Made by a program: the position numbers and the translations under genes | In this document: one piece after another, positions 10,679 through 19,694 of the stretch | Layout: each line of letters starts with the position of its first letter | How positions within the stretch are numbered: position 1 is the stretch's first letter | Origin: Alteromonas sp. BMJM2 | Lineage (GTDB): Bacteria; Pseudomonadota; Gammaproteobacteria; Enterobacterales; Alteromonadaceae | Reading direction: 5' to 3' | DNA length: 64,000 nucleotides | NCBI RefSeq assembly: GCF_027257845.1 | Contig: NZ_JAPVOT010000001.1 | Coordinates: 248,001 to 312,000 of the forward strand | The notes under the pieces: generated by a model | Told to the model about the DNA's origin: nothing | Seen by the model: only the letters and a program-made list of their open reading frames with translations | The model's database searches: none

Positions 10679-13600
10679 ATGCTTAAGAACATTCGATTGC
10701 ATATCGATAAAAATGAAGAACAACAGACGCGTGTCGAACAAGCAACTGCCGCGTCTATCGATAGTCAGTTTAAAAAGAATTTGTTGGCATTTCGGGCACA
10801 CATACCTTCAATAGTCGATCAAATACAAACGATTAGAAACGACAACATCTCTATATTTTGTAACAAACACGGTCAATTTAATATTGTAGATTACGGTGTG
10901 GGTCGCACATTTTATGGGCTCGAGCCAGAGAAAGAAATTAAGTCGCAGTATTTAAATTTTACCAAGCATGCTATTTCAGTTTCCATGGATTCAGTTGCTA
11001 AGGTTGCAAATGAAGATGATTGCAGTGACCAGCTTGCTAAAGTTTGCGCTGATAGTGGCTACTCAAAACGAGACGCCTTGCCAGCAAAGATTGAAACGAT
11101 GGTTGTCCTTGGAATAGGCATAGGGCTACACATTGTCGAACTCCTTAAGCATTATCACATTGAGAATCTGGTGGTTTATGAGCCAGAGATGCAATATTTC
11201 AAGTGTTCGGCTTATTGCAACCAGTGGGACGAAGCGTTAACTAAGGCCCAAGAGAAAGGAACTCGACTTTTTTTTCAGCTTGGTAAGGATGGAAGTCATT
11301 TAATTGCAGATATAGATGAGCTACATCAGCACTTTGGATTTAGTCGTTTCTATGTGTACAAGCATTATAATACCCCTGTTTTCAACTCGATTGAACAGGC
11401 TTGCTCTCAATCTGACTGGCTGCAAATAAAACGGGGCGCGCTGTCTTTTAAAACACCCTCAACGCCATCGGAGTTTATTCCACTTTGGACCCAGTCGTTA
11501 AATATAGACGCTTATCAATCTCCAGGTGAGCAAGCGCAAGAGCAACGAACGAAGAACCTGCAGGCATTTAAGAAATACTTCCCTGACATTTACAAAACAT
11601 TTGCAGATTATGAGCCTCAAATTTGGCTGCCTGTTGAAGGCGATAATGGCGAGATAAACATTTTACATAAGCAGTCTCTGGTACCTTGGTACGGTGAATC
11701 ACCAAGCCAAGAGTGTATTCTTAACTTTGATAATTTCAGTGAACAGCCCAATAAAGACGGACTAATACTTGGATACAACGGAAGAAAACTCAAAAAATAC
11801 CTTCACTATCAGTTCGTCAGTAAAACAGAGAGTTTACTCAAAGACGTAGAGCAGGAAGAGGGGGGACTACCTGAGACAATCAAATCATTAATTTTATTTG
11901 GTGTCGGCGTTGGTTATCAAATTGAAAGACTCTTTAAACAACACCATGTCGAAAAGCTGTTTATTTGTGAACCAAATAAAGACTTTTTTCACGGCTCACT
12001 GTTTGCCATCAAGTGGGATGAAATACTGGCCGACATAGATGAACAAGAAGGGCGTTTGTACATAAATATTGGCGATGATGGCACAAACCTTTTCAAAGAT
12101 TTACTTAGTCAGTTTTACTCTATTGGCCCCTACATTTTGGCCAATACCTACTTCTATCAAAGTTACTATAACTCCGTATTAGTTTCTGCATTAGCCCAGC
12201 TAAGAGAGCAGCTGCAGGTGGTAATCTCTATGGGGGAATACTTCGATCACGCTTTCTTTGGAATCGCGCAAACCACGGAGATGCTGAGCAGAAGTACGCC
12301 TTTTTTAAGAAAGTCTCCCGCACAATATTTGAGTTTTGAAGACAAAGAAGTACCGGTTTTTGTGATAGGTAACGGCCCTTCGCTAGACACAGCAATTGAC
12401 GCTATTAAAGAGTGGCGAGATAAAGCAATTATCATTTCTTGTGGTACAGCACTGTCAGCGCTTCATAAGTATAAAATTACACCGGACTTTCATGCGGAAA
12501 TAGAGCAAAATCGAGCGACTTATGATTGGTGCAGCAGAGTTGATGACTTTGATTACTTGAAACAAATAAGCTTAATTTCGGTAAATGGCATTCACCCTGA
12601 TACATGTAATCTGTTTAAAGAAGTTTACATTGCTTTTAAAGACGGTGAGTCGTCAACAGTTTCGGCATTAGAGGTGTTAGGCAGAAAAAACTATGAAGAG
12701 TTACAGTTTGCTTTTCCTACCGTGTCGAATTTAGCCATAAACCTCATTTCAAAACTAGGAATGCAGCAAGTTTATTTGTTTGGTGTAGACCTTGGTTTTT
12801 ATAGCAAGGAAAAACATCACTCTCAAAATTCCTCTTACTATATAAACGGAAAAGAGGTGTATGACTATGAAGGGACGAATAATACGTCGCTAGTAGTGCC
12901 TGGGAATTTTAGAAAAACAGTATTTACCAAATACGAATTTAAATTGTCTAAGGCTATTATCGAACAGTCGTTGGCTTCTAACAGGTTATCGTGTTTTAAC
13001 TGCAGTGACGGTGCCAAAATTGTCGGTACGTCACCTTTGTCACCAGAAATGGTGCTCATTCCTTCATCATCTCAGCAGCGAGATGACGCGTTACAAGCTA
13101 TAAAAGAGCATGCTTTCTATGTTTCTGATAAACAAGTAAGTTATCGAGAAGTATTTGAGCAAAGGTTCTGCAAAGAAGCATTGAAAAAGGAATTATCAGT
13201 CTTTATCGAAAACGCAAAAAAGGTATTTACATCGATTGAGCAGGTGGATGAATTCATCAATACCCAAAAAGAAATGCTTTTCGACTCTTATCAGCGAAAA
13301 CAGTCGTTATTGTTCTTTTTACTTTACGGCACTGTGAATTACGCTAATGCATTATTCAGCAAGCTGGTTTCAACCACTCGTGATTTAAGCACTATTGAAA
13401 AAGCGCAAAAAGAGTGGATAGACACCCTTAACCTAATTTCATCGGCCTATTTTGACAATGTTTCTGATTTTGATACGACAAGTTCTTGTGTCTATCTACG
13501 AGAGTCAGTCTTTATTAAACGATTATTGCACTCCACCTCTCGGACGTTTGAGGTGTCAGTTAACCCAGAAGATAAGCTTATAACGCGGTTTATTGAACAA

Positions 13601-14221
13601 TACTCAGTAGTATCAACTCAGCCATCAACTCCTTCGAAGTACCACTGTCAGGTGGTTTTTAACGCAAATTCTGATGAGTTGCTCAGTGATATTACTAATA
13701 GTGAACCAAAGAACCTTCGGCTGTTGGGCACCTATGGCCTCCTAGATGCTGAATTACTGAGTTTGCAATATAAAACGTTCTCAAGAACAAGCTTTTATCT
13801 ATGGTATAGAGCACCCTCTTATCAGTTTTCTGCGTTTGAATCAGGAGATGTGCCCTTCGTTCATCATAGTAAACAAAGCTTCTTGCCGGCCTTTTTATGT
13901 AATGTAGATGACGTGTTCTTGTTTCTCCCTAAATATGAATTTGCAAATAGCTCATCAGAACAAAAAGAGCGCTATCTCGAACCTTTACTAGCGTCACTCT
14001 CGTGGATTAACCATTATATCGAATATCCTAAATATATTGCTGTTCCCAAAAAAGGAAATGCTCTACTTCAGCTTGCGTGCGATAACATAGGAAATCGGGG
14101 CAAAATAATGAGTGGGAACGTTCAATTATCATCACTATTGCTAGAAGAGGCTAACGACGCAAGAGTGAAGTCACTCCTCAAAGAACTCACCGACCAAGAG
14201 GGCGCGGCAATAAATTCATAA
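10679..14221 (+). CDS. large Maf-type flagellin glycosyltransferase (DUF115)
   Basis: Motility-associated factor proteins attach nonulosonic acids to Ser/Thr of flagellin in the cytoplasm before export. This one is 1180 residues, much longer than the 600-700 typical of Campylobacter Maf proteins. The MAF/DUF115 core is at about 555-740, beginning with VFVIGNGPSLD (glycine 564) and followed by IISCGTAL and DFHAEIEQ. Two related N-terminal blocks precede it: GIGIGLHIVELLKHYHIENLVVYEPE near 145 and GVGVGYQIERLFKQHHVEKLFICEPN near 408, each followed by a WDE segment, so the N-terminal domain appears duplicated. The C-terminal 400 residues are not recognised. A separate start with an AGG site 57 bases after pseH. 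Confidence 0.88.
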   Translation: MLKNIRLHIDKNEEQQTRVEQATAASIDSQFKKNLLAFRAHIPSIVDQIQTIRNDNISIFCNKHGQFNIVDYGVGRTFYGLEPEKEIKSQYLNFTKHAISVSMDSVAKVANEDDCSDQLAKVCADSGYSKRDALPAKIETMVVLGIGIGLHIVELLKHYHIENLVVYEPEMQYFKCSAYCNQWDEALTKAQEKGTRLFFQLGKDGSHLIADIDELHQHFGFSRFYVYKHYNTPVFNSIEQACSQSDWLQIKRGALSFKTPSTPSEFIPLWTQSLNIDAYQSPGEQAQEQRTKNLQAFKKYFPDIYKTFADYEPQIWLPVEGDNGEINILHKQSLVPWYGESPSQECILNFDNFSEQPNKDGLILGYNGRKLKKYLHYQFVSKTESLLKDVEQEEGGLPETIKSLILFGVGVGYQIERLFKQHHVEKLFICEPNKDFFHGSLFAIKWDEILADIDEQEGRLYINIGDDGTNLFKDLLSQFYSIGPYILANTYFYQSYYNSVLVSALAQLREQLQVVISMGEYFDHAFFGIAQTTEMLSRSTPFLRKSPAQYLSFEDKEVPVFVIGNGPSLDTAIDAIKEWRDKAIIISCGTALSALHKYKITPDFHAEIEQNRATYDWCSRVDDFDYLKQISLISVNGIHPDTCNLFKEVYIAFKDGESSTVSALEVLGRKNYEELQFAFPTVSNLAINLISKLGMQQVYLFGVDLGFYSKEKHHSQNSSYYINGKEVYDYEGTNNTSLVVPGNFRKTVFTKYEFKLSKAIIEQSLASNRLSCFNCSDGAKIVGTSPLSPEMVLIPSSSQQRDDALQAIKEHAFYVSDKQVSYREVFEQRFCKEALKKELSVFIENAKKVFTSIEQVDEFINTQKEMLFDSYQRKQSLLFFLLYGTVNYANALFSKLVSTTRDLSTIEKAQKEWIDTLNLISSAYFDNVSDFDTTSSCVYLRESVFIKRLLHSTSRTFEVSVNPEDKLITRFIEQYSVVSTQPSTPSKYHCQVVFNANSDELLSDITNSEPKNLRLLGTYGLLDAELLSLQYKTFSRTSFYLWYRAPSYQFSAFESGDVPFVHHSKQSFLPAFLCNVDDVFLFLPKYEFANSSSEQKERYLEPLLASLSWINHYIEYPKYIAVPKKGNALLQLACDNIGNRGKIMSGNVQLSSLLLEEANDARVKSLLKELTDQEGAAINS

Positions 14222-14319
14222 CAATGCTCACAGAGTAAAACTCAACGTTTTCAAGTTTGTGCCGATAGTATTTTGGCTACTCGATAATTATCAAAATAAA
14301 GTTTTTGGAAAAATTTACT

Positions 14320-15621
14320 ATGACAAAAAGTGTATACGTAGGGATGAGCGCCGATCTTGTTCATCCAGGGCACCTCAATGTTTTAAAAAGCGCTGCAAAA
14401 CTTGGCAGTGTAACGGTAGGGTTGCTTACTGATGAAGCTATCGCCAGCTATAAGCGTGTACCGTTCATGGAGTTTGAGCAGCGAAGAGAAGTTATCGAGA
14501 ACATCAAGGGTGTCGACAAGGTTATTCCTCAAACGACCTTAGACTATGTGCCTAACCTTGAATCGCTAAAGCCCGATTATGTTGTGCATGGGGATGATTG
14601 GAAAACCGGTGTGCAAAAGAAAACCCGTCAACGGGTTGTTGATTGTCTAGCACAGTGGGGCGGTGAGCTTGTAGAAGTGCCCTACACGCAAGGTATTTCT
14701 TCTACAAAACTACACCAAGCGATGAAAGAAGTGGGAACTACACCAGAGATTCGTCTCAAGTCTTTAAAACGGCTTCTTTCGGCAAAACCATTGGTACGCT
14801 TCCTCGATATTCATAATGCGCTGTCTGGCTTAATTATTGAAAATACGCGTGTAGAGACAGAATCAGGTGCAAAAGAGTTCGATGGGATGTGGGCAAGCAG
14901 CCTGACCGACTCAACGGCAAAAGGTAAACCCGATATTGAAGCTGTAGACGTGTCTTCCCGAATGAGCACACTCAATGAAGTGCTAGAAGTGACGACTAAA
15001 CCTATCATTTATGATGCGGATACCGGCGGCAAAACAGAGCATTTTACGTTTACCGTAAAAACCCTTGAACGCCTTGGTGTATCAGCAGTTATTATTGAAG
15101 ATAAAACAGGGTTAAAGAAAAATTCTCTGTTTGGAACCGATGTTGCACAAACTCAGGATTCTATCGAAAACTTCAGCAACAAAATTGCTGAAGGAAAAAA
15201 AGCACAAGCCACCAATGACTTCATGATAATAGCGCGTATCGAGAGCCTTATATTAGGTAAGGGAGTCGATGACGCCATTGAGCGTGCTAAAGCATTTTTA
15301 GACGCGGGTGCAGATGGCATCATGATCCACAGCAGAGAAAAGACAACTGATGAGATTTTTGCATTTTGTGATCGCTATGCTCAGTTTGACAACAAGAAGA
15401 CCTTAGTCGCCGTTCCTTCTAGCTATAATTCGGTGTACGAATCTGAGTTAGAAGCACGCGGTGTTAATGTGGTCATTTACGCCAATCAGTTATTACGCAG
15501 TGCTTATCCAGCAATGTGCAACACGGCTGAGTCAATATTGCGCAATGGACGAAGTGCGGAGGTTGATAACCAAATGATGCCAATTAAGCAAATTCTTGAA
15601 CTGATACCTGGCGGAAAGTAA
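14320..15621 (+). CDS. nucleotidyltransferase-phosphoenolpyruvate mutase fusion
   Basis: PEP mutase converts phosphoenolpyruvate to phosphonopyruvate, forming the C-P bond that begins nearly all phosphonate synthesis. The 433-residue protein has two domains. The N-terminal (1-135) is a HxGH nucleotidyltransferase with HPGH at 15-18 and ISSTK at 126-130, resembling TagD-type cytidylyltransferases. The C-terminal is a PEP mutase with the diagnostic EDK-x5-NS motif at 260-269 and a [12 protein letters not shown] segment near 187-198. I choose ATG at 14320 with GGAA 9 bases upstream; an upstream in-frame TTG (14305) is less likely. The fusion suggests one polypeptide both starts the phosphonate and activates the end product with a nucleotide (inference). 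Confidence 0.9.
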   Translation: MTKSVYVGMSADLVHPGHLNVLKSAAKLGSVTVGLLTDEAIASYKRVPFMEFEQRREVIENIKGVDKVIPQTTLDYVPNLESLKPDYVVHGDDWKTGVQKKTRQRVVDCLAQWGGELVEVPYTQGISSTKLHQAMKEVGTTPEIRLKSLKRLLSAKPLVRFLDIHNALSGLIIENTRVETESGAKEFDGMWASSLTDSTAKGKPDIEAVDVSSRMSTLNEVLEVTTKPIIYDADTGGKTEHFTFTVKTLERLGVSAVIIEDKTGLKKNSLFGTDVAQTQDSIENFSNKIAEGKKAQATNDFMIIARIESLILGKGVDDAIERAKAFLDAGADGIMIHSREKTTDEIFAFCDRYAQFDNKKTLVAVPSSYNSVYESELEARGVNVVIYANQLLRSAYPAMCNTAESILRNGRSAEVDNQMMPIKQILELIPGGK

Positions 15622-15625
15622 AGTT

Positions 15626-16777
15626 ATGATATCGCCTAAAGATTTTTGTGATGTGCTTCTATCATTTGGTTTGACCCATTACTATGGTGTACCCGATTCG
15701 TTGCTCAAAAATTTATGTACCTACATCGATGCGACGTTTTCGAAAGAAGCTCATCTCATTACTGCGAATGAAGGTAATGCAGTGGGGCTAGCCACTGGCC
15801 ATTATCTTGGGTCAAATTCGCCTGCTGTTGTTTATATGCAAAATTCTGGGCTGGGTAATGTGGTAAACCCGTTGACATCCCTCGCAGACACCGCTGTGTA
15901 TAGCATTCCCATGCTCCTTGTTATTGGATGGCGTGGAGAGCCTGGGGTAAAAGACGAGCCCCAGCATGTCAAGCAAGGCCAGGTGACTGAGCAGCAACTT
16001 GATGTGCTGGGCATTCCCTATGTCATTATCGACGGACATTCTAATCTACACCAGTCTCTGCCGGGTGTACTAGCCCAAATGGCTCAGGAGTGTCGTCCTG
16101 TTGCGGTGCTCGTCAGAAAAAATACGTTTGACTCTTATAAAGATCCAACTTCGTCGCATTCTACTGTGCAAAGAGAAAGCTATCCGATGAACAGAGAGCA
16201 AGCGTTACAAGTATTGTTACCACTTATCTCTGCAGATGCCCTCATTGTGAGTACAACTGGCAAGACCTCTCGCGAGGTGTTCGAAATACGCAAAGCGCGA
16301 AATGAAAAAAATACTGATTTTTTGACGGTTGGTGGAATGGGGCATACTTCGTCCATAGCGATGGGAGTTGCAAAAGTAAATCCGGATAGACTTGTGGTTG
16401 CACTCGATGGCGATGGTTCAATGCTTATGCACATGGGGGCGATGGCAATCGCGGGAAGTAGTGGCTTAACCAATTTCATACACATCGTACTTAACAACGA
16501 GTGTCATGACTCTGTAGGAGGACAGCCAACCGTGGGAGGGGCAATCGATATAGAGCGCATTGCCATAGGCAGCGGATATAGCCAATACTTTGTTTGCAGC
16601 GACGAGCATACATTGCGTGAACGATGGCTGGAAATATCAAGCGCTAGCGCGAATTTGAGCAGTCCGGCTTTACTAGAAGTGAAAATAAGAAAAGGAGCAA
16701 GAGCAGATTTAGGGAGACCCACTTCAACACCTGCTGAAAATAAACAGGCCTTTATGCGCCATGCGCTTAGAGATTAA
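15626..16777 (+). CDS. phosphonopyruvate decarboxylase
   Basis: Second step of phosphonate synthesis: thiamine-diphosphate dependent decarboxylation of phosphonopyruvate to phosphonoacetaldehyde, which pulls the unfavourable PEP mutase reaction forward. The 383-residue product has an N-terminal YGVPDSLLKN and TANEGNAVGLATGHY block (glutamate that activates ThDP), and the C-terminal ThDP/Mg motif LDGDGSMLMHMGAMA followed by LNNECHDSVGG. It is four bases from the PEP mutase gene and its stop nearly touches the alcohol dehydrogenase start, so the three are one operon. Family assignment (aepY/Ppd type) is firm from the motifs and neighbour. Confidence 0.92.
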   Translation: MISPKDFCDVLLSFGLTHYYGVPDSLLKNLCTYIDATFSKEAHLITANEGNAVGLATGHYLGSNSPAVVYMQNSGLGNVVNPLTSLADTAVYSIPMLLVIGWRGEPGVKDEPQHVKQGQVTEQQLDVLGIPYVIIDGHSNLHQSLPGVLAQMAQECRPVAVLVRKNTFDSYKDPTSSHSTVQRESYPMNREQALQVLLPLISADALIVSTTGKTSREVFEIRKARNEKNTDFLTVGGMGHTSSIAMGVAKVNPDRLVVALDGDGSMLMHMGAMAIAGSSGLTNFIHIVLNNECHDSVGGQPTVGGAIDIERIAIGSGYSQYFVCSDEHTLRERWLEISSASANLSSPALLEVKIRKGARADLGRPTSTPAENKQAFMRHALRD

Positions 16778-16778
16778 T

Positions 16779-17867
16779 ATGCAATCTGTGCTCAGTGACC
16801 TACCAGAGAACATAAAAACGAAACTAGTTGTTTCAGACGACTATTTGCCCTCGATAAACGAGCTTATCCATTCTAGCGACAACGTGCTTCTTATAACCAG
16901 TAACGGGTTTACAAAACGCGGATATGTTGATGAAATCACGGGTTACATAACGTGTAATGAAATTCATGTTATTGATGATGTAACACCAAATCCTGAGCTT
17001 GTTTATATAGATTCGCTTTATAAGCGATTTGCTGAATCAAACATATCTCACATTATCGCTTTCGGTGGTGGCAGCGTGATGGATACAGGCAAAGTATTAT
17101 GCGGGATGCTAGATAATAAAAGGGTATCTGTGCATCAATTGTTAGAACAGCCTATTGAGCGTTTGCAGAGCATCGCACTCACTACTATTCCGACAACATC
17201 CGGAACGGGTGCTGAGATAACCCCTTTTGCCACGGTATGGGATTCAGTAAACGGAAAAAAATATTCTGTAGTGAATGTACAGGCTTCACATATTATTTTG
17301 CATCCACAACTCACCGTAGCGCTTCCTTACTTTGACACAATGGTAACCGCCCTTGATGCGCTTTCCCATGCCATTGAGTCACTGTGGAATGTGAAGCGAA
17401 ACGCGCGTTCTATTTGTTACGCTCAACAGGCCATCACACTCATAAGTGATCATCTCCTTGTCACTCTCGATGAACCAACAAATTTAAAGGCTAGATCAGC
17501 ACTTCAAAATGCGGCGTTTTTAGCAGGGTTAGCTATTTCAGAAACGAAAACTGCATTGGCTCACGCGCTTTCATACCCTATTACGTTGTCTTTTAACGTG
17601 CCACATGGACTGGCATGTAGCTTTACATTAGCAGCGTTAATAAAAAGAGTTGGGGCAGAGAGATTAAAGCTCACTCAAGAACAGGTCGATACACTGTTAA
17701 CGTTGCTTAAATCACTTCAGCTTAATGACAAGGTGGCTAAGTATGCGGCAGTTTCTGAGTTGCTTGATGCCGTAGATCAAGACTTAGATCCATCAAGAGC
17801 AGGTAATTTTATTACTTCAGTCACACCTGATTTAGTTAAATCTGTCATTGAAGAAAGTATGAAATAA
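16779..17867 (+). CDS. iron-type alcohol dehydrogenase, probable phosphonoacetaldehyde reductase
   Basis: A 362-residue group III (iron-containing) alcohol dehydrogenase. It has FGGGSVMDTGK for NAD binding, TTIPTTSGTGAEITPFA in the middle, and metal-ligand histidines within DALSHAIESLW and NVPHGLACSF. Next to PEP mutase and phosphonopyruvate decarboxylase, reduction of phosphonoacetaldehyde to 2-hydroxyethylphosphonate is the expected reaction, as in known hydroxyethylphosphonate pathways; no aminotransferase for the 2-aminoethylphosphonate route lies within the module. I use ATG at 16779, just after the upstream stop; an in-frame ATG at 16761 lies inside the preceding gene. Confidence 0.86.
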   Translation: MQSVLSDLPENIKTKLVVSDDYLPSINELIHSSDNVLLITSNGFTKRGYVDEITGYITCNEIHVIDDVTPNPELVYIDSLYKRFAESNISHIIAFGGGSVMDTGKVLCGMLDNKRVSVHQLLEQPIERLQSIALTTIPTTSGTGAEITPFATVWDSVNGKKYSVVNVQASHIILHPQLTVALPYFDTMVTALDALSHAIESLWNVKRNARSICYAQQAITLISDHLLVTLDEPTNLKARSALQNAAFLAGLAISETKTALAHALSYPITLSFNVPHGLACSFTLAALIKRVGAERLKLTQEQVDTLLTLLKSLQLNDKVAKYAAVSELLDAVDQDLDPSRAGNFITSVTPDLVKSVIEESMK

Positions 17868-17889
17868 GCACTTAACGAAGGTAAACGCT

Positions 17890-18795
17890 ATGAAAACGAA
17901 AACATTGCTGTTTGGTGCTGGTGCAAGTGCGAGAGCATTTATAATAAATTGCGCTGATAACAGGGAGTTTGTTGGAATAATAGACAACGACGGTAAAAAG
18001 AAAGGGCAGGTTATTGAGGGTGTTGTGGTATGCAGTCCCGATGAACTGAATCTTTTTGACTATAGCGAGATTGTTATCACAACCCAGTGGGCGACAGAAG
18101 TAGAGCAACAGCTTCTAACGGAACTAAATGTTCCATCTTATAAGATTAAGATCCCGCCTAAGCATCAATTAAAAAAACAAAAGCCGCCTTTTTACGACAA
18201 GCAATCCCGTGCTTTTGGTCGCGCCATCATTTGTGGTCTTTCTGATATTGCCACAGCTCGAAATGTCCCCTTAGTGTTAGATTTTGGTACTTTGCTTGGC
18301 ATAGTTCGCGATGGCGATATTATTGAATGGGATGATGATATTGATATGTCGATTCCTGAAGGATATTTTGACGATACCATTGGTGTTATCGAAACTTTCA
18401 TTCTTGAAGATAGAAGTGGCGTAAGCTGGACGTTAGAGAAAACTCGGGATAAAAATGGCAAAGGAATGGGCCTTGTTCTTATCTTTACCGATCCGAATAA
18501 TGCCCTCTCAATTTTTAAAACTACTTTTAGCGTAAGAGAATTTGACGATGGCAAGTCTGTTCATTTACCTAGTCTTGGCATGTGGTTTGCTCCAGAGCAT
18601 CATTTTCGTGAAGTAGAGACGATTGCTTGGCAGCGCTCAATTGTTCAAGTGCCAGCTCTTCCTGAAGCTTACTTAGAATTTGTATACGGCGAAGATTGGC
18701 ATAAACCTAAGCAAAATATAACGTTTTCAGATTACGCCAATACTCAGCATGTCGAGTTTGATGATTTTATTGAAGCTGGATTGCGCGTTGAGTGA
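17890..18795 (+). CDS. LicD-family phosphotransferase with N-terminal Rossmann-like domain
   Basis: LicD proteins transfer phosphocholine or related groups from CDP-alcohols to glycans. The 301-residue product has an N-terminal Rossmann-like region (TLLFGAGASARAFI, 5-18; then GIIDNDGKKKGQVIEGV) like those of sugar-modifying PglD/CapD relatives. A nucleotidyltransferase-fold LicD domain follows: DFGTLLGIVRDGDIIEWDDDIDMS, with D131 at the start and the metal-binding D148, D149, D150 and D152. It sits 22 bases after the dehydrogenase gene. Together with the nucleotidyltransferase-PEP mutase fusion it would be the transferase that moves an activated phosphonate onto a glycan (inference). Substrate is unproven. 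Confidence 0.85.
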   Translation: MKTKTLLFGAGASARAFIINCADNREFVGIIDNDGKKKGQVIEGVVVCSPDELNLFDYSEIVITTQWATEVEQQLLTELNVPSYKIKIPPKHQLKKQKPPFYDKQSRAFGRAIICGLSDIATARNVPLVLDFGTLLGIVRDGDIIEWDDDIDMSIPEGYFDDTIGVIETFILEDRSGVSWTLEKTRDKNGKGMGLVLIFTDPNNALSIFKTTFSVREFDDGKSVHLPSLGMWFAPEHHFREVETIAWQRSIVQVPALPEAYLEFVYGEDWHKPKQNITFSDYANTQHVEFDDFIEAGLRVE

Positions 18796-18971
18796 TTCCT
18801 TTCCTAGTTAGTTGTAAAGCAGCAAATAAAAAACGAAAGAAATTTCAAAACCAGTCGATACTTTCATTATTGTGCGATGGGAAAAAGAAAAGTGTTTAGT
18901 GTTTTGAACGATTTAGTTTGCACTTCTTTGCGCAATATCAAACATAGATTAGGACAGTGAAACGTTTAAAT

Positions 18972-19694
18972 ATGAAAATTGTACCGGTTATTCTCGCTCG
19001 AGCAGACTCTACAAGGCTTCCTGGTAAAGTGCTTGCGCCCATTTATAGCGGGCGCTCCATTGTGCAGCACTTGTGTGAACAAGTTCATATTCTTGCTAGT
19101 GAGATAGACTGTATCGCCCCTCCTATTCTAGCGACCTCCCACCGAAAGCAAGACGATGAAGTGGGAAAGTTGGGAGAGTTGAACAATATTGAGGTACATC
19201 GAGGAGATTTACAGCCTCTTGTCCGGCTGTGCGAAATTGCCAGCAGCAAACAGAATGTATGGTTATGGCGCTTGAATGCTGACAGCCCTCTGATATTATT
19301 CCCGCTAATAAAGCATGTTGCTGATATTAAGAATAAAATTAATAGTTCTACACCACTTGTAACGAATTTAGTGAATAGAACTTTTCCTTACGGTATTTCA
19401 CTTGAAATGTTTCGCTCTAGCTGGCTGAACAACTTGAAAGAAACACGATTTACACAAGATGAGAGTGAAAATATTACCCACATTAAAGATAGGCTAGATG
19501 AATCGGATATATATAGTGTTGAGGCTAATGATTTAGGCATAAGCTCTTTTCAATCAACTGTTCGTCTTACTATCGACTACGACTATGACGCCGATTTTTT
19601 CAATTCGCTTTGGAACAAGCGGGCTTTTGTTAGCACGGAGATTGGAAGCATCGAGCGAATCACTTACGCTTACAAAGAACGACAAAAATTATGA
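18972..19694 (+). CDS. SpsF-like cytidylyltransferase
   Basis: A 240-residue protein of the SpsF/NeuA-like nucleotidyltransferase group. The N-terminal ILARADSTRLPGKVLAPI (about 7-24) is the CTP-binding loop of SpsF, and LWRLNADSPLIL near 98-109 is the acidic metal-binding strand. The family activates nonulosonic acids with CMP. The start is uncertain: ATG at 18972 puts the conserved motif at the usual distance, while GTG at 18957 would add five residues; neither has a well-spaced ribosome site. The 161-base gap before it is the largest within this half of the island and may carry a promoter I could not define. It overlaps the next gene by four bases. Confidence 0.8.
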   Translation: MKIVPVILARADSTRLPGKVLAPIYSGRSIVQHLCEQVHILASEIDCIAPPILATSHRKQDDEVGKLGELNNIEVHRGDLQPLVRLCEIASSKQNVWLWRLNADSPLILFPLIKHVADIKNKINSSTPLVTNLVNRTFPYGISLEMFRSSWLNNLKETRFTQDESENITHIKDRLDESDIYSVEANDLGISSFQSTVRLTIDYDYDADFFNSLWNKRAFVSTEIGSIERITYAYKERQKL

